The notes: a model not told the origin generated them from the sequence alone. Positions 36,979 through 46,518 are shown, counted from the first letter of the stretch. The stretch: 64,000 bases of DNA from Actinomadura madurae (GCF_900115095.1 NZ_FOVH01000010.1:124001-188000), one strand, 5' to 3'. A program made the numbers and translations.

Positions 36979-37994
36979 CCGGCGACGTGGATCTCCGCCA
37001 CCACGGGGACGCCGAGGTCGGCGGCGGGCTCGCGGACTTCGCCGTGAACGTCCGGACGGGCACGCCCCCGGAATGGCTGGCCGCGCGGATCCGGGCGTCG
37101 ATCGGCGACCTCGCCGCCTACCCCGACCCGCGTCCGGCCCGCCGGGCGGTCGCCCGCCGGCACGGCAGGTCGGCCGAGGAGGTGCTCCTCACCGCCGGCG
37201 CCGCGGAGGCGTTCGTCCTGCTCGCGCGGGTGCTCGCGCCGCGCCGGGCGGTGGTGGTGCACCCGCAGTTCACCGAGCCCGAGGCCGCGCTGCGGGCCGC
37301 TGGGCACGAGGTGGAGCGAGTGGTCCTCGGCAAGGACTTCACCCTCGACGCGGTGCCGGTCCCGGACCACACCGACCTCGTCGTCATCGGCAACCCGACC
37401 AACCCGACCTCCGTGCTGCATCCGGCGGACGTCGTCACCGCGCTGGCCAGGCCCGGACGGACCGTCGTGGTGGACGAGGCCTTCATGGACTGCGTCCCGG
37501 GCGAGCCGGAGACCCTCGCCACCCGCCTGCCCCCGGGCATCGTGGTCATCCGGTCCCTGACCAAGACATGGGGGCTCGCCGGGCTGCGCGCGGGCTACGT
37601 CCTGGCCGACCCCCACCTGATCGGACGGCTCGCCGAAGCGCAACCGCTCTGGGCGGTGTCCACACCGGCGCTCGTCGCCGTCGAGGCGTGCTCCGCACCG
37701 GAGGCCGTCGCCGAGGCCGAGGCGTGGGCCGTCCAACTCGCCGCCGAACGCGACCGGCTCGCCGCGGAGCTGTCGGCAAGGGGCCTGTACGTCGTCCCGG
37801 AGGCGCGCGCGTCGTTCCTCTGCCTGTGCGTGCCGGACGCCCTCGGCCTGCGGGCCCTGCTTCGGCAACGCGGCTACGCCGTCCGGCGCGGAGACACGTT
37901 CCCCGGCCTCGGCCCGGACTGGCTGCGCATCGCCGTGCGCGATCGTCCGTCCAACGACCGGCTGCTGGAGGTGCTCGGTGAGCTGGGCATCTGA
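36975..37994 (+). CDS. cobC: Threonine-phosphate decarboxylase-like aminotransferase (CobC)
   Basis: A 339-aa fold-type I PLP enzyme. LADFAVNVRTGTPPEWL starts the domain, TAGAAEAFVLLARVLAPRR, VIGNPTNPTSVLHP, VVDEAFMDCVPGE and the PLP-lysine motif RSLTKTWGLAGLRAGYV (Lys about residue 197) follow. It decarboxylates L-threonine-O-3-phosphate to aminopropanol phosphate for the CbiB reaction. GTG 36975 overlaps the cobH stop. It is like M. tuberculosis Rv2231c (cobC). Confidence 0.9.
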   Translation: MTGDVDLRHHGDAEVGGGLADFAVNVRTGTPPEWLAARIRASIGDLAAYPDPRPARRAVARRHGRSAEEVLLTAGAAEAFVLLARVLAPRRAVVVHPQFTEPEAALRAAGHEVERVVLGKDFTLDAVPVPDHTDLVVIGNPTNPTSVLHPADVVTALARPGRTVVVDEAFMDCVPGEPETLATRLPPGIVVIRSLTKTWGLAGLRAGYVLADPHLIGRLAEAQPLWAVSTPALVAVEACSAPEAVAEAEAWAVQLAAERDRLAAELSARGLYVVPEARASFLCLCVPDALGLRALLRQRGYAVRRGDTFPGLGPDWLRIAVRDRPSNDRLLEVLGELGI

Positions 37995-38009
37995 CCCTGA
38001 AAGGACGCC

Positions 38010-39107
38010 ATGAGCCTCATCGAGGACACGATCGCCTCCATCACGCCGCCGAACGAGGCGGCCATGCGGGACGCCCGCGACCACCAGGCCCGGCTCACCA
38101 AGCCGCCCGGGTCGCTCGGCGTCCTGGAGGAGGTGTCGGTCCGCCTGGCCGGGCTGGCCGGCCGGTGCCCGCCGCCGCTGCCGGAGCCGGCCGCCGTCGC
38201 CGTGTTCGCCGCCGACCACGGCGTGCACGCCCAGGGCGTCACCCCGTGGCCGCGGGAGGTCACGGCGCAGATGGTCGCCAACTTCCTGGCCGGCGGCGCC
38301 GTCGTCAACGCGTTCGCCGCCCAGGTCGGCGCCGGCGTCACGGTGGTCGACGTCGGGGTGGCCGCCGAGCTGGACGCCGCCCCCGGCCTGCTCGCGCGCA
38401 AGATCGCGCAGGGCACCGCCGACATGACGCTCGGGCCCGCGATGACCGCCGCCGAGGTCCGGCGGGCCGTGGAGACGGGCATCGAGGTGGCGCGCGACCT
38501 GGTCGCGGGCGGGGCGCGCTGCCTGGTCGCCGGTGACATGGGCATCGCGAACACCACCGCGTCAGCCGCGCTGATCGCCGCCTTCACCGGGCAGCCGCCC
38601 GAGCGGGTCACGGGCCGGGGGACCGGCATCGACGACGCCACCCACGCGCACAAGGTCGAGGTGGTCCGGACGGCCCTGGACCGGCACGGCCTGCTCGGCG
38701 GGGACGGCCTCCTCGGCGGGGCGGGCGCCGAGCCCCTGGAGGTCCTCGCGGCGGTGGGCGGCCTGGAGCACGCCGCGATCGCCGGGTTCGTCCTCGGCGC
38801 GGCGGCGCTGCGCGTCCCCGTCATCCTGGACGGGGTGATCTCCGGTGCCGCCGCCCTGGCCGCCGCCGCGCTGTGCCGCGACGCCCTCGGCGCGTGCGTC
38901 GCCGGACACCGCTCCGCCGAGCCCGGCCACGCCGCCGCGGTCGGCGAGCTCGGCCTGCGGCCGCTGGTCGACCTGGAGCTCCGGCTGGGCGAGGGAACCG
39001 GCGCGCTGCTGGCGTTGCCGCTGGTCCAGGGGGCGGTGCGGGTCCTGCACGAGGTCGCCACCTTCGACTCCGCCGGGGTGAGCGAGAAGGACGCCGGAGC
39101 GCCGTAA
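38010..39107 (+). CDS. cobT: Nicotinate-nucleotide--dimethylbenzimidazole phosphoribosyltransferase CobT
   Basis: A 365-aa enzyme that makes alpha-ribazole phosphate. Signatures: TKPPGSLGVLEEVSVRLAGL near the N terminus, AVFAADHGVHAQGVTPWPREVTAQMVANFLAGGAVVNAFA, GDMGIANTTASAALIAAFTG and RGTGIDDATHAHKVEVVRTAL. The catalytic Glu is in the C-terminal part, in the HRSAEPGHAAAVGELGLRPLVDLELRLGEGTGALLALPLV region. It starts 15 bp after cobC with a good AAAGGA site, so is in the same operon. It acts in lower-ligand assembly. Confidence 0.96.
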   Translation: MSLIEDTIASITPPNEAAMRDARDHQARLTKPPGSLGVLEEVSVRLAGLAGRCPPPLPEPAAVAVFAADHGVHAQGVTPWPREVTAQMVANFLAGGAVVNAFAAQVGAGVTVVDVGVAAELDAAPGLLARKIAQGTADMTLGPAMTAAEVRRAVETGIEVARDLVAGGARCLVAGDMGIANTTASAALIAAFTGQPPERVTGRGTGIDDATHAHKVEVVRTALDRHGLLGGDGLLGGAGAEPLEVLAAVGGLEHAAIAGFVLGAAALRVPVILDGVISGAAALAAAALCRDALGACVAGHRSAEPGHAAAVGELGLRPLVDLELRLGEGTGALLALPLVQGAVRVLHEVATFDSAGVSEKDAGAP

Positions 39108-39237
39108 CAGCGTGATCACGGAATGAGTCACGCTCGGCTATCGACTGCGCGGAGCCCCTCTCCATGAACTCCCCAACCCGAGTACCTTTGTTCCACAAAG
39201 ACACCTGTCCGCCACCCGCGTCCGAGAGATCCGCCAC

Positions 39238-40476
39238 GTGCCCCCGTACCTGCTAGGCCTGCGACTCGGCGGGCGACGCGTCCTCGTCGTCGGCGGGGGC
39301 CGGGTCGCCCAGCGCCGCGTGCCCGCCCTGCTGGACGCGGGCGCCGACGTCGTGCTGGTCTCGCCGGAGGTCACCGCCACCCTGGAGGGCCTCGCCGACC
39401 GCGGGCGCATCACCTGGCACCGGCGGCCCTACCGGCGCGGCGACTGCCGGGGCGCCTGGCTGGTGCAGGCCGTCACCGACGACGCCAAGGTCAACGGGGA
39501 CGTGGTGGCCGAGGCCGACGGGGCGCGGATCTGGTCCGTCCGGGCCGACGACGCCGAGTCGTCCCCGGCCTGGACGCCCGCGAGCGGGCACGCGGGCGAC
39601 GCGACCGTCGGGGTGCTGCTCGGCGGCGACCCCCGGCGCGCCGCCGGGATCCGGGACGCCGTGGTGACCGGGCTGCGCGACGGGGCGCTGGAATCCCGGC
39701 ACTCCCGGCGCAAGCCCGCCGGCGTCGCGCTCGTCGGCGGCGGTCCCGGCGACCCGGGGCTGATCACCGTGCGCGGGCGGCAGCTGCTCGCGATGGCCGA
39801 CGTGGTCGTCACCGACCGGCTCGCCCCCGGCGGGCTGCTGGACGAGCTCGCCGCCGACGTCGAGGTGATCGACGCCGCCAAGATCCCCTACGGCCGGACG
39901 GTCACCCAGGACCGCATCAACGAGTACCTGGTCGAGAACGCCCGGCAGGGGCGCTTCGTGGTCCGGCTCAAGGGCGGCGACCCGTTCGTGTTCGGGCGCG
40001 GCGGGGAGGAGGCCCTCCACTGCGCCCGCCACGGCGTGCCCGTCACGGTCGTCCCCGGCATCACCAGCGCGGTCGCCGTGCCGGCCGCCGCCGGCATCCC
40101 GGTCACCCACCGGGGCGTCGCGCAGGAGTTCCACGTCGTGTCCGCGCACGTCCCGCCGGATCACCCCGACTCGACCGTCGACTGGGAGGCGCTGGGCCGC
40201 GCGGAGGGCACGATCGTGCTGCTCATGGCGGTGGAGCGGATGGGGCTCATCGCACCGGCCCTCATGCGCTATGGTCGATCGTCCGGCACGCCGGTCGCCG
40301 TGGTACAGGACGGTACCCTTCCCGGCCAGCGGACGCTGACGGCGACGCTCGGCACGGTGGCCGGCGAGATGGCCGCCGGTGATGTCCGGCCCCCGGCGAT
40401 CGTGGTCGTGGGCGACGTGGTGAACGTGGCACGAGAGATCGACGTGATTCGAGCGGACATGGGACGGGATCCGTGA
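39238..40476 (+). CDS. cysG: Siroheme synthase/uroporphyrinogen-III C-methyltransferase fusion
   Basis: A 412-aa bifunctional protein. Residues 1-150 are the precorrin-2 dehydrogenase (and ferrochelatase) domain with LGLRLGGRRVLVVGGGRVAQRRVPALL. Residues about 155-405 are SUMT: ALVGGGPGDPGLITVRGRQLLAMADVVVTDRL, VRLKGGDPFVFGRGGEEALHC and PGITSAVAVPAAAGIPVTHRGVAQ. It makes precorrin-2 and then sirohydrochlorin, feeding both siroheme and cobalamin. GTG 39238 starts after a 130-bp intergenic stretch with a GCGTGA...TCACGC hairpin at about 39111-39134. It overlaps the GTPase gene by 4 bp (GTGA). Confidence 0.93.
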   Translation: MPPYLLGLRLGGRRVLVVGGGRVAQRRVPALLDAGADVVLVSPEVTATLEGLADRGRITWHRRPYRRGDCRGAWLVQAVTDDAKVNGDVVAEADGARIWSVRADDAESSPAWTPASGHAGDATVGVLLGGDPRRAAGIRDAVVTGLRDGALESRHSRRKPAGVALVGGGPGDPGLITVRGRQLLAMADVVVTDRLAPGGLLDELAADVEVIDAAKIPYGRTVTQDRINEYLVENARQGRFVVRLKGGDPFVFGRGGEEALHCARHGVPVTVVPGITSAVAVPAAAGIPVTHRGVAQEFHVVSAHVPPDHPDSTVDWEALGRAEGTIVLLMAVERMGLIAPALMRYGRSSGTPVAVVQDGTLPGQRTLTATLGTVAGEMAAGDVRPPAIVVVGDVVNVAREIDVIRADMGRDP

Positions 40477-42569
40477 CACCCCCGGCAGAGCAGAGCACGG
40501 TCCACGACGAGGAGGCCGGCGCCGGCCGGGGACGCGGGATCGAGGAGCCCGCCCCCGGCGAGACCGCGGCGTCCGGCGAGAGCGCCGCGCCCGTTGGGAG
40601 CGCGGCGTCCGGAGACGACACCGACGCGTCCGAGAAGGGCACCCCCGACGCGGGAGGCGGGAAGACGGCGAGGAGAGAGCGAAGGTCCAGGAAGGGCGCG
40701 GCCGGGAAGGGCGCCGCGCCCCCGGAAGCCGTGAACCCGGACGCGGCGTCTCAGGAGGCCGCGTCCCCGGAAGACGCCGCACCCGGGCCAGCGGAGAAGC
40801 CCGAGCCCGCGGAGAAGCCCGAAAAGCCCGCCGCGCCCAGGCGCGGCAGGCGGCGCGCGCCGCGCGCCGGTGAGACGGTCCGGCAGGGCGAGCTGACCCG
40901 GGCCCTGGCCGCGCTGCGCGACCAGCTCGGCTCGTTCGAGTTCCTGCTGGACGTCCCCGGCGTCGAGCAGGCCCGCGAGGCCCGCGACGAGCTGCGCGCC
41001 CAGCTCGACGACTACGTCCTGCCCCGCATCCAGGCCGCCGGCGCCCCCATGCTGGTGGTGCTCGGCGGGTCCACGGGCGCGGGCAAGTCGACCCTGGTCA
41101 ACACGCTCGTCGGCGCCCGCGTGAGCGCCACCGGCGTGCTGCGCCCCACCACCAGCAGCCCGATCCTCGTCTGCCACCCCGACCACGTGCAGTGGTTCAT
41201 GGAGGGGCCGATGCTGCCGGGGATGGGACGGATCCGGGGTCCCGCACCCGACGCCATCGCGGGCGACCAACTGGTCATCATCGCCAGCGACGTGCTGCCG
41301 CCCGGCCTCGCGCTGCTCGACAGCCCCGACTTCGACTCCGTCTTCGAGGACCACTACGAGTTCGCGACCAAGCTCATGGCCGCGGCCGACCTGTGGCTGT
41401 GCGTCACCACCGCCGCCCGGTACGCCGACGCCCAGGTCTGGCAGATGCTCCAGCGCGCCAAGGAGAACGGCGCGACGATCGGCGTCGTCCTCTCCCGCGT
41501 CCCGCAGGGCGCCGGCGCCGGCGGCGGCGAGATCGTCGAGCACTTCGCCGAGATGCTCGACCGGCACGAGGTCGGCGACGCGCGGCGCTTCACCGTCCCG
41601 GAGACGCGGATCGAGGACAGCCGCCTCCCCGAGGAGGCCGTCGAGGACATCCGCGACTGGCTGACCGGTGTCGCCGAGGACGCCGAGGACCGCGAGATCG
41701 TCATCAGCGACACCCTCGCCGCCGTCCTGGACAGCTTCCGCACCCGCGTCCCGGAGGTCGCCCGGCAGGTCGAGGCCCAGGTCGGGCAGCGCACCGAGCT
41801 CGCCAGGGAGGTCGAGGCCGGGTACGGCACCGCGCTCGCCGAGCTCGACGAGGCCACCCGCAACGGCTCGCTGCTGCGCGGCGAGGTGCTGGCCCGCTGG
41901 CAGGACTTCGCCGGCACCGGCGACCTGCTGAAGTCCCTGCACGTGCAGCGGTCCCGGCGCGGCCGCGCCGCGAACCGGCGCCACCGCAGCCCCGCCCGGG
42001 TGCGCGCGCTCAAGGCGGCGCTGCGCAGCGGGCTCGAATCGCTCATCATGGCGTCCGCCGAGCACGGCGCCGAGCAGGTCCTCGCCCGCTGGCGCGACCA
42101 CCCGGCCGGCGAGCAGGTCCTCGCCGGGGTGGACGCCGACCTCGGGCACGTCTCCCCTGAACTGTCGCGGCGCGTCACCCGCGCCGTGAGCTCCTGGCAG
42201 GACCACGTCCAGGAACTGATCCGCACCGAGGGCGTCACCAAGCGCTCGGTCGCCAAGCTGGTCTCGTTCGACACCGAGGCGGTCTCGCTCGTCCTGATGA
42301 TCGGCCTGCTCGGCTACGGGACGTCCGACGTGGCCGTGGAGGGCGGCAACAGCGCCGTCCCGCAGCGGCTGCTGAAGGCGCTGTTCGGCGCCGAGTCCCT
42401 GCGCGGCATGGGCGCCAAGGCGCGCGCCGACCTGCGCAGCCGCATCGGGATGTTGTTCGACGAGGAGGCCATCCGGTTCGGGCAGGTGCTCGACTCGGCC
42501 GGCATCCCGGACGAGACCGTCCCCGTCCAGCTGTACCAGGCCACCTACAACCTCGAGGTTGCCCGATGA
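40473..42569 (+). CDS. Dynamin-like GTPase, large soluble member (DynA-like)
   Basis: A 698-aa protein with an acidic/Ala-Pro-Lys-rich N-terminal extension (about 1-130). The P-loop is VLGGSTGAGKSTLVNTLVG (about residues 190-208), followed by TGVLRPTTSSPILVCHP (G2) and LLDSPDFDS (G3, DSPD). No TM helix is obvious except a short hydrophobic segment SLVLMIGLLGYG (about 608-619). It overlaps the fusion gene before it and the second GTPase (ATGA). The pair with DynB-like and SsbB matches the arrangement I recall for the Streptomyces dynamin cluster; the latter is not verified here. Confidence 0.82.
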   Translation: MTPPAEQSTVHDEEAGAGRGRGIEEPAPGETAASGESAAPVGSAASGDDTDASEKGTPDAGGGKTARRERRSRKGAAGKGAAPPEAVNPDAASQEAASPEDAAPGPAEKPEPAEKPEKPAAPRRGRRRAPRAGETVRQGELTRALAALRDQLGSFEFLLDVPGVEQAREARDELRAQLDDYVLPRIQAAGAPMLVVLGGSTGAGKSTLVNTLVGARVSATGVLRPTTSSPILVCHPDHVQWFMEGPMLPGMGRIRGPAPDAIAGDQLVIIASDVLPPGLALLDSPDFDSVFEDHYEFATKLMAAADLWLCVTTAARYADAQVWQMLQRAKENGATIGVVLSRVPQGAGAGGGEIVEHFAEMLDRHEVGDARRFTVPETRIEDSRLPEEAVEDIRDWLTGVAEDAEDREIVISDTLAAVLDSFRTRVPEVARQVEAQVGQRTELAREVEAGYGTALAELDEATRNGSLLRGEVLARWQDFAGTGDLLKSLHVQRSRRGRAANRRHRSPARVRALKAALRSGLESLIMASAEHGAEQVLARWRDHPAGEQVLAGVDADLGHVSPELSRRVTRAVSSWQDHVQELIRTEGVTKRSVAKLVSFDTEAVSLVLMIGLLGYGTSDVAVEGGNSAVPQRLLKALFGAESLRGMGAKARADLRSRIGMLFDEEAIRFGQVLDSAGIPDETVPVQLYQATYNLEVAR

Positions 42570-44275
42570 CCACCTCGGCAATCCCCGCTAACTCGCCGGC
42601 GGGTACCGGCGGGTACCCGACCCTCGGCCCGTCCGGGCCCGGCGCCCCCGCCGAACCGGCCGGCCCGCCGGGGCTGGTCGAGCGGCTCGACGGCCTCGAC
42701 CGGCTCGTCCGGGCGGGTCTCGGACGGCTCGACCAGCCCGTCCTGGACGACGCCGACGCGCTGCTGGAGCGGGCCGGGCAGCGGCTGCGGCTCTCCGGCG
42801 AGCACACCGTCGTCACCCTCGCGGGCGGCACCGGAAGCGGCAAGTCCTCCCTGTTCAACGCCATCTGCGGGCTGGAGCTGTCGCCGACCGGGATGCGCCG
42901 CCCGATGACGTCGAAGGCCCACGCGTGCGTCTGGGGACTGGACGGCGCCGGCCCGCTGCTCGACTGGCTCGACGTCGACAAGCGGCACCGGTACGCCCGC
43001 GCCAGCGCCCTCGACCTGGAGCGCGCCGATGCCAGCCTGCAGGGCCTCGTCCTCATCGACCTGCCCGACCACGACTCCATCCAGGCGATGCACCGCGCCG
43101 AGGTCGACCGGTTCGTCACGATCGCCGACCTGCTCGTCTGGGTGGTCGACCCGCAGAAGTACGCGGACGCCGCGCTGCACCGCAACTACATCGTGCCGTT
43201 CGCCCGGCACACCGGCGTCACGCTGATCGTCCTCAACCAGGTCGACCGGCTCGCCCCCCACGAGATCGACGACTGCGTCGCCGACCTGCGCCGCCTCCTG
43301 GAGGCCGAGGGCCTCGCCGACCCGCGGATCGTGACCACCGCCGCGGTCGCCGAGGACGGCGTGCACGGCTTCCGGGACGTCCTCGTCGACACCGTCGCCG
43401 CCCGCCGCGCCCGCACCGAGCGGCTGTCGGCCGACGTCGACCGCGTCGCCGAGCGGTTCACCGGCTACCGGCTCGACGCCGAGCCCCCGACCACGGTCGA
43501 CGACGGGCGCAGGGCCGAGCTGGTCCAGGCCCTCACCGACGCGGCCGGCGCGCCCGCCGTCGCCGAGGCCATGGAGAGCGCCTACGAGCTGCGCGCGTCC
43601 GACTTCATCGGCTGGCCCGTCACCGCGATCATCACCCGGCTGCGGTCGGACCCGCTGCGCCGGATGCGGCTCACCGAGCTGCGCGAGGAGCTGCGCAACG
43701 CCTTCACCGGCCCGATCGGCGCCCAGCAGGGGGACGTGGACAACGCGCTCCAGAACGTCACCGAGGGCGTGGCCGCCGAGCTTCCGCCGCACTTTGGCCG
43801 CTCCGTCCGCACGGCCGCCCGCTCGCACGCCACCGAGATCCCGGAGGCGCTCGGCGAGTCGCTGAAGGAGGCCCTGCCCACGTTCAACGTGGTGCCGCGC
43901 TGGTGGTGGCTGGTCAAGACCTGGCAGTACTTCCTGGTCCTGGTCGCCGTCCTGAGCGTCGTGTGGATCGGCTTCCTCGTCGCGTACGGGCTGCTCGACA
44001 TGGGCGGCGAGGACCCGGGCGGCCTCGTCGGGCAGGCGGGCCTGATCCCGTACGTGCTGATCCTGGTCCTGTGCACGCTCGGGATGGGGTGGCTCACCGC
44101 GTCCGCCTGCCGCAACATGGTCGCGCTGTCGTCCGCCAAGCACGGCGAGAAGATGGAGCACCACATGCGCCAGGGCATCGAGCGCGTCGCGCACGAGAAG
44201 GTGATCGAGCCCATCGAGGACGAGCTGGAGATCTACGCCCGGTTCCGCAAGGACGTGGACGTCGCCCTCGGCTGA
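42566..44275 (+). CDS. Dynamin-like membrane GTPase (DynB-like)
   Basis: A 569-aa GTPase. The P-loop is LAGGTGSGKSSLFNAICG (about residues 89-106), then MRRPMTSKAHACVW, the G3 motif LVLIDLPDHDS (about residues 160-170) and a switch to VLNQVDR (NQVD, G4). Two hydrophobic helices lie in the C-terminal third (about residues 460-485 and 500-520), so it is membrane anchored, ending in a coiled helical tail. The S. coelicolor/S. venezuelae DynB proteins are, as I recall, of about the same length and support FtsZ rings in sporulation septa. The function here is inference. Confidence 0.85.
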   Translation: MTTSAIPANSPAGTGGYPTLGPSGPGAPAEPAGPPGLVERLDGLDRLVRAGLGRLDQPVLDDADALLERAGQRLRLSGEHTVVTLAGGTGSGKSSLFNAICGLELSPTGMRRPMTSKAHACVWGLDGAGPLLDWLDVDKRHRYARASALDLERADASLQGLVLIDLPDHDSIQAMHRAEVDRFVTIADLLVWVVDPQKYADAALHRNYIVPFARHTGVTLIVLNQVDRLAPHEIDDCVADLRRLLEAEGLADPRIVTTAAVAEDGVHGFRDVLVDTVAARRARTERLSADVDRVAERFTGYRLDAEPPTTVDDGRRAELVQALTDAAGAPAVAEAMESAYELRASDFIGWPVTAIITRLRSDPLRRMRLTELREELRNAFTGPIGAQQGDVDNALQNVTEGVAAELPPHFGRSVRTAARSHATEIPEALGESLKEALPTFNVVPRWWWLVKTWQYFLVLVAVLSVVWIGFLVAYGLLDMGGEDPGGLVGQAGLIPYVLILVLCTLGMGWLTASACRNMVALSSAKHGEKMEHHMRQGIERVAHEKVIEPIEDELEIYARFRKDVDVALG

Positions 44276-44358
44276 GTTATCCACAGTTCCGCGTTCCGCG
44301 CCGCCACCCGGCCCGCCCGCGCCACCGTTGACCCGTACGCGAGACAACGGAGGACGCG

Positions 44359-44829
44359 ATGAACGAGGCGCACGTCACCATCACCGGCTGGGTCGCGGCG
44401 GAGCCCCGCTACGCCGTGACGGCCAACGGGCATGCCTTCCTGTCGTTAAGGGTCGGCTGCACGCCCCGGCGCTTCGACCGGCAGACCGGTCAGTGGCAGG
44501 ACGACGAGGCGCTGTACGTGACCGTCAACTGCTGGCGGCACCTCGCCGACAACGTCAACGCGTCCGAGCTGAAGCGCGGCACGCCCGTCCTGGTCAGCGG
44601 ACGCCTGCGGATCCGCCAGTACGAGCGCGACGACCAGTGGCGCTTCTCCGCCGAGATCGAGGCCATGACGCTCGGCCCCGACCTGAGCCGGGGCACGGTC
44701 GACTTCCGTCCGGCCCAGCGCAGCGGCCCCCTCACCGACGAGGACCGGCAGCTCGCCCGCGACGCGGCCGACCAGTGGGCGCTGGGCGGTCCCGCCGAGG
44801 ACGAGGAGGCCGAGCCCAAGGCGGCCTGA
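44359..44829 (+). CDS. ssbB: Single-stranded DNA-binding protein, SsbB type
   Basis: A 156-aa SSB. The OB fold reads HVTITGWVAAEPRYAVTANGHAFLSLRVGCTPRRF, ALYVTVNCWRHLADNVNASELKRGTPVLVSGRLRIRQYE. The C terminus ends EDEEAEPKAA and lacks the DDDIPF-type acidic tip of the essential SSB. That, with the length of 156, matches the Streptomyces SsbB paralogue linked to chromosome segregation during sporulation. It starts 83 bp after the DynB-like gene. Canonical SsbA should be elsewhere. Confidence 0.88.
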   Translation: MNEAHVTITGWVAAEPRYAVTANGHAFLSLRVGCTPRRFDRQTGQWQDDEALYVTVNCWRHLADNVNASELKRGTPVLVSGRLRIRQYERDDQWRFSAEIEAMTLGPDLSRGTVDFRPAQRSGPLTDEDRQLARDAADQWALGGPAEDEEAEPKAA

Positions 44830-45038
44830 CCCGCACGGGAGCGCGGCCGGCGGACGGTTCACCGTCGGTCTGCGCCCCCCGTACCACCGGGGGTTCTTGC
44901 GGCCTGGTCAGATCCAGGAAACGCCGCGCATGGTGGTATCCCCCTCAGGATGTGCCGGGCGGCCGGAGCGGCCACCGGCATGTGCGTTCCCGAACCTACC
45001 TGTTTCACGCCCCTTCCGCACACGTTGCAACTATCGTG

Positions 45039-45051
45039 TTACACAACGTGA
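45039..45051. promoter_or_regulatory. BldD-like box upstream of the diguanylate cyclase gene
   Basis: TTACACAACGTGA fits the BldD consensus TNACNC(A/T)GNGTNA at 8 of 9 fixed positions; the eighth base is A in place of G. It lies 18 bp before the ATG of the GGDEF gene. A larger inverted repeat CACGTTG...CAACGTG spans 45021-45050. Confidence 0.55.
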
Positions 45052-45069
45052 TGCGCGTAAGGGGGAAGG

Positions 45070-46362
45070 ATGACGGCAGTGCAGTCGTCCGCCGAGGACC
45101 GTGGTGGGGAGCTGGCCCGCAGGCCCAGACGGCGGGCGCGACCGGGGCGCCGGGCCCTGCTCGTGGTCTACGTGCCGGTGGTCGTCGCCGTCCATCTGGG
45201 GCTCACCGTCGCGGGCCTGCTCGGGACCCCGTACCGGGGCGACGACCTGGCGACGTTCACCGCCCTGCTGGCATGCGGGGCGGTGTGCATCGAGGCGACA
45301 CGCCGGCTCGGGATGCCCGCCGGCGTAGCGCGAGACCTGCTGTCCGCCTGGTGGCTGCCTGTCGCCCTGCTGCTCCCCCCGGTATACGCGCTGCTGATCC
45401 CCGTGCCGCTCCAAGCACTGCTCCAGTTCCGCGTGCGCCGCACGCTGATCTACCGGCGCGCCCTCGTCGCCGCGGCGCTCGGCATCGCCGGCGCGTGCGC
45501 GTCCATGGTGTTCCACCTGATGGAGCCGGAGCCGCTGGAGGGCGTCCCGCACTGGGTCGTCGAGGCCTGCCCGGGCATCCCGGCCGCCGTCGGCTGCGCG
45601 GCCCTGTTCACGGTGGTCAACGCCGCCATCGTCGCCGTCGCCGCCCACGCCGCGAACCCCGAGGGCCGCTGGCGCGACGTCCTGTGGACCCGCGAGAGCC
45701 TCCTCCTGGACGTGGTGGAGCTCTGCGTGGGCATCCTCGTGGCCATCACCAGCGCGCTGTCGCTGGGCCTGCTCTTCCTGGCCCTGCCCCCGGTGATGCT
45801 GCTCCAGCGCAGCCTCATGCACCAGCAGCTCCAGGCCGCCGCGCGCACCGACGCCAAGACGGGCCTGCTGAACGCCGCCGCCTGGCAGCGCGAGGCGGAC
45901 ACCGAGCTCTCCCGGGCCCAGCGCACCCACGACGCCGTGGCCCTCCTGCTGATCGACATCGACCACTTCAAGCGCGTCAACGACACCCACGGCCACCTGA
46001 TCGGCGACCAGGTCCTCGTGGGCGTGGCCAGCACCCTCTGCCACCAGCTGCGCGACTACGACGTGGTCGGCCGGTTCGGCGGCGAGGAGTTCGTCGTCCT
46101 CCTCCCGGGCGCCGACACCGTGGAGGCATGCCGCGTGGCCGAACGCCTCCGCGGCCGCGTCCGCCGCCTGGCCGTCCCCGCGGAGGAGGGCACGGTCACG
46201 GTAACCGTCTCGGTGGGCGTCTCCCTCTTCCGCACCCACGGCCAGGACCTCCTGGAACTCCTGGCAGCAGCCGACCTGGCCCTCTACCGAGCCAAATCCT
46301 CCGGCCGAGACAGAGTCTGCCTCCCCGCGGTAGACAATGACCCCCAATCCACAGAAACCTGA
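45070..46362 (+). CDS. Membrane diguanylate cyclase (GGDEF)
   Basis: A 430-aa protein. The N-terminal half (about residues 25-265) has several hydrophobic helices forming a membrane sensor. The GGDEF domain spans about residues 275-415 and has TDAKTGLLNAAAW, LLLIDIDHFKRVNDTHGH and the active-site motif RFGGEEFVVLLPG (GGEEF about residues 338-342). It should make c-di-GMP. No EAL domain is present. In Streptomyces c-di-GMP controls BldD; a BldD-like box overlies this promoter, which suggests a feedback loop. The C terminus runs into an intergenic repeat. Confidence 0.92.
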   Translation: MTAVQSSAEDRGGELARRPRRRARPGRRALLVVYVPVVVAVHLGLTVAGLLGTPYRGDDLATFTALLACGAVCIEATRRLGMPAGVARDLLSAWWLPVALLLPPVYALLIPVPLQALLQFRVRRTLIYRRALVAAALGIAGACASMVFHLMEPEPLEGVPHWVVEACPGIPAAVGCAALFTVVNAAIVAVAAHAANPEGRWRDVLWTRESLLLDVVELCVGILVAITSALSLGLLFLALPPVMLLQRSLMHQQLQAAARTDAKTGLLNAAAWQREADTELSRAQRTHDAVALLLIDIDHFKRVNDTHGHLIGDQVLVGVASTLCHQLRDYDVVGRFGGEEFVVLLPGADTVEACRVAERLRGRVRRLAVPAEEGTVTVTVSVGVSLFRTHGQDLLELLAAADLALYRAKSSGRDRVCLPAVDNDPQSTET

Positions 46363-46518
46363 CCACCCTGCGAAGCCGCAGCGCACGTCTTGGCACGTCG
46401 CCACCCGCCAGGCACCGCCCGCCGCACCGCGGCCGCCGACCTGGGAGCGTCCAGGCCGCATCGCGCCCGAACCCAGACACAAGCAAAGCGAAACCCGCAC
46501 CCAAGGGACGACCCGCAC

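Noticed and set aside
42545..44347. 600-aa minus-strand ORF opposite the DynB-like gene
   Set aside because: Shadow ORF: biased Ala/Arg/Gly composition, no motif, and it lies over a clear GTPase.
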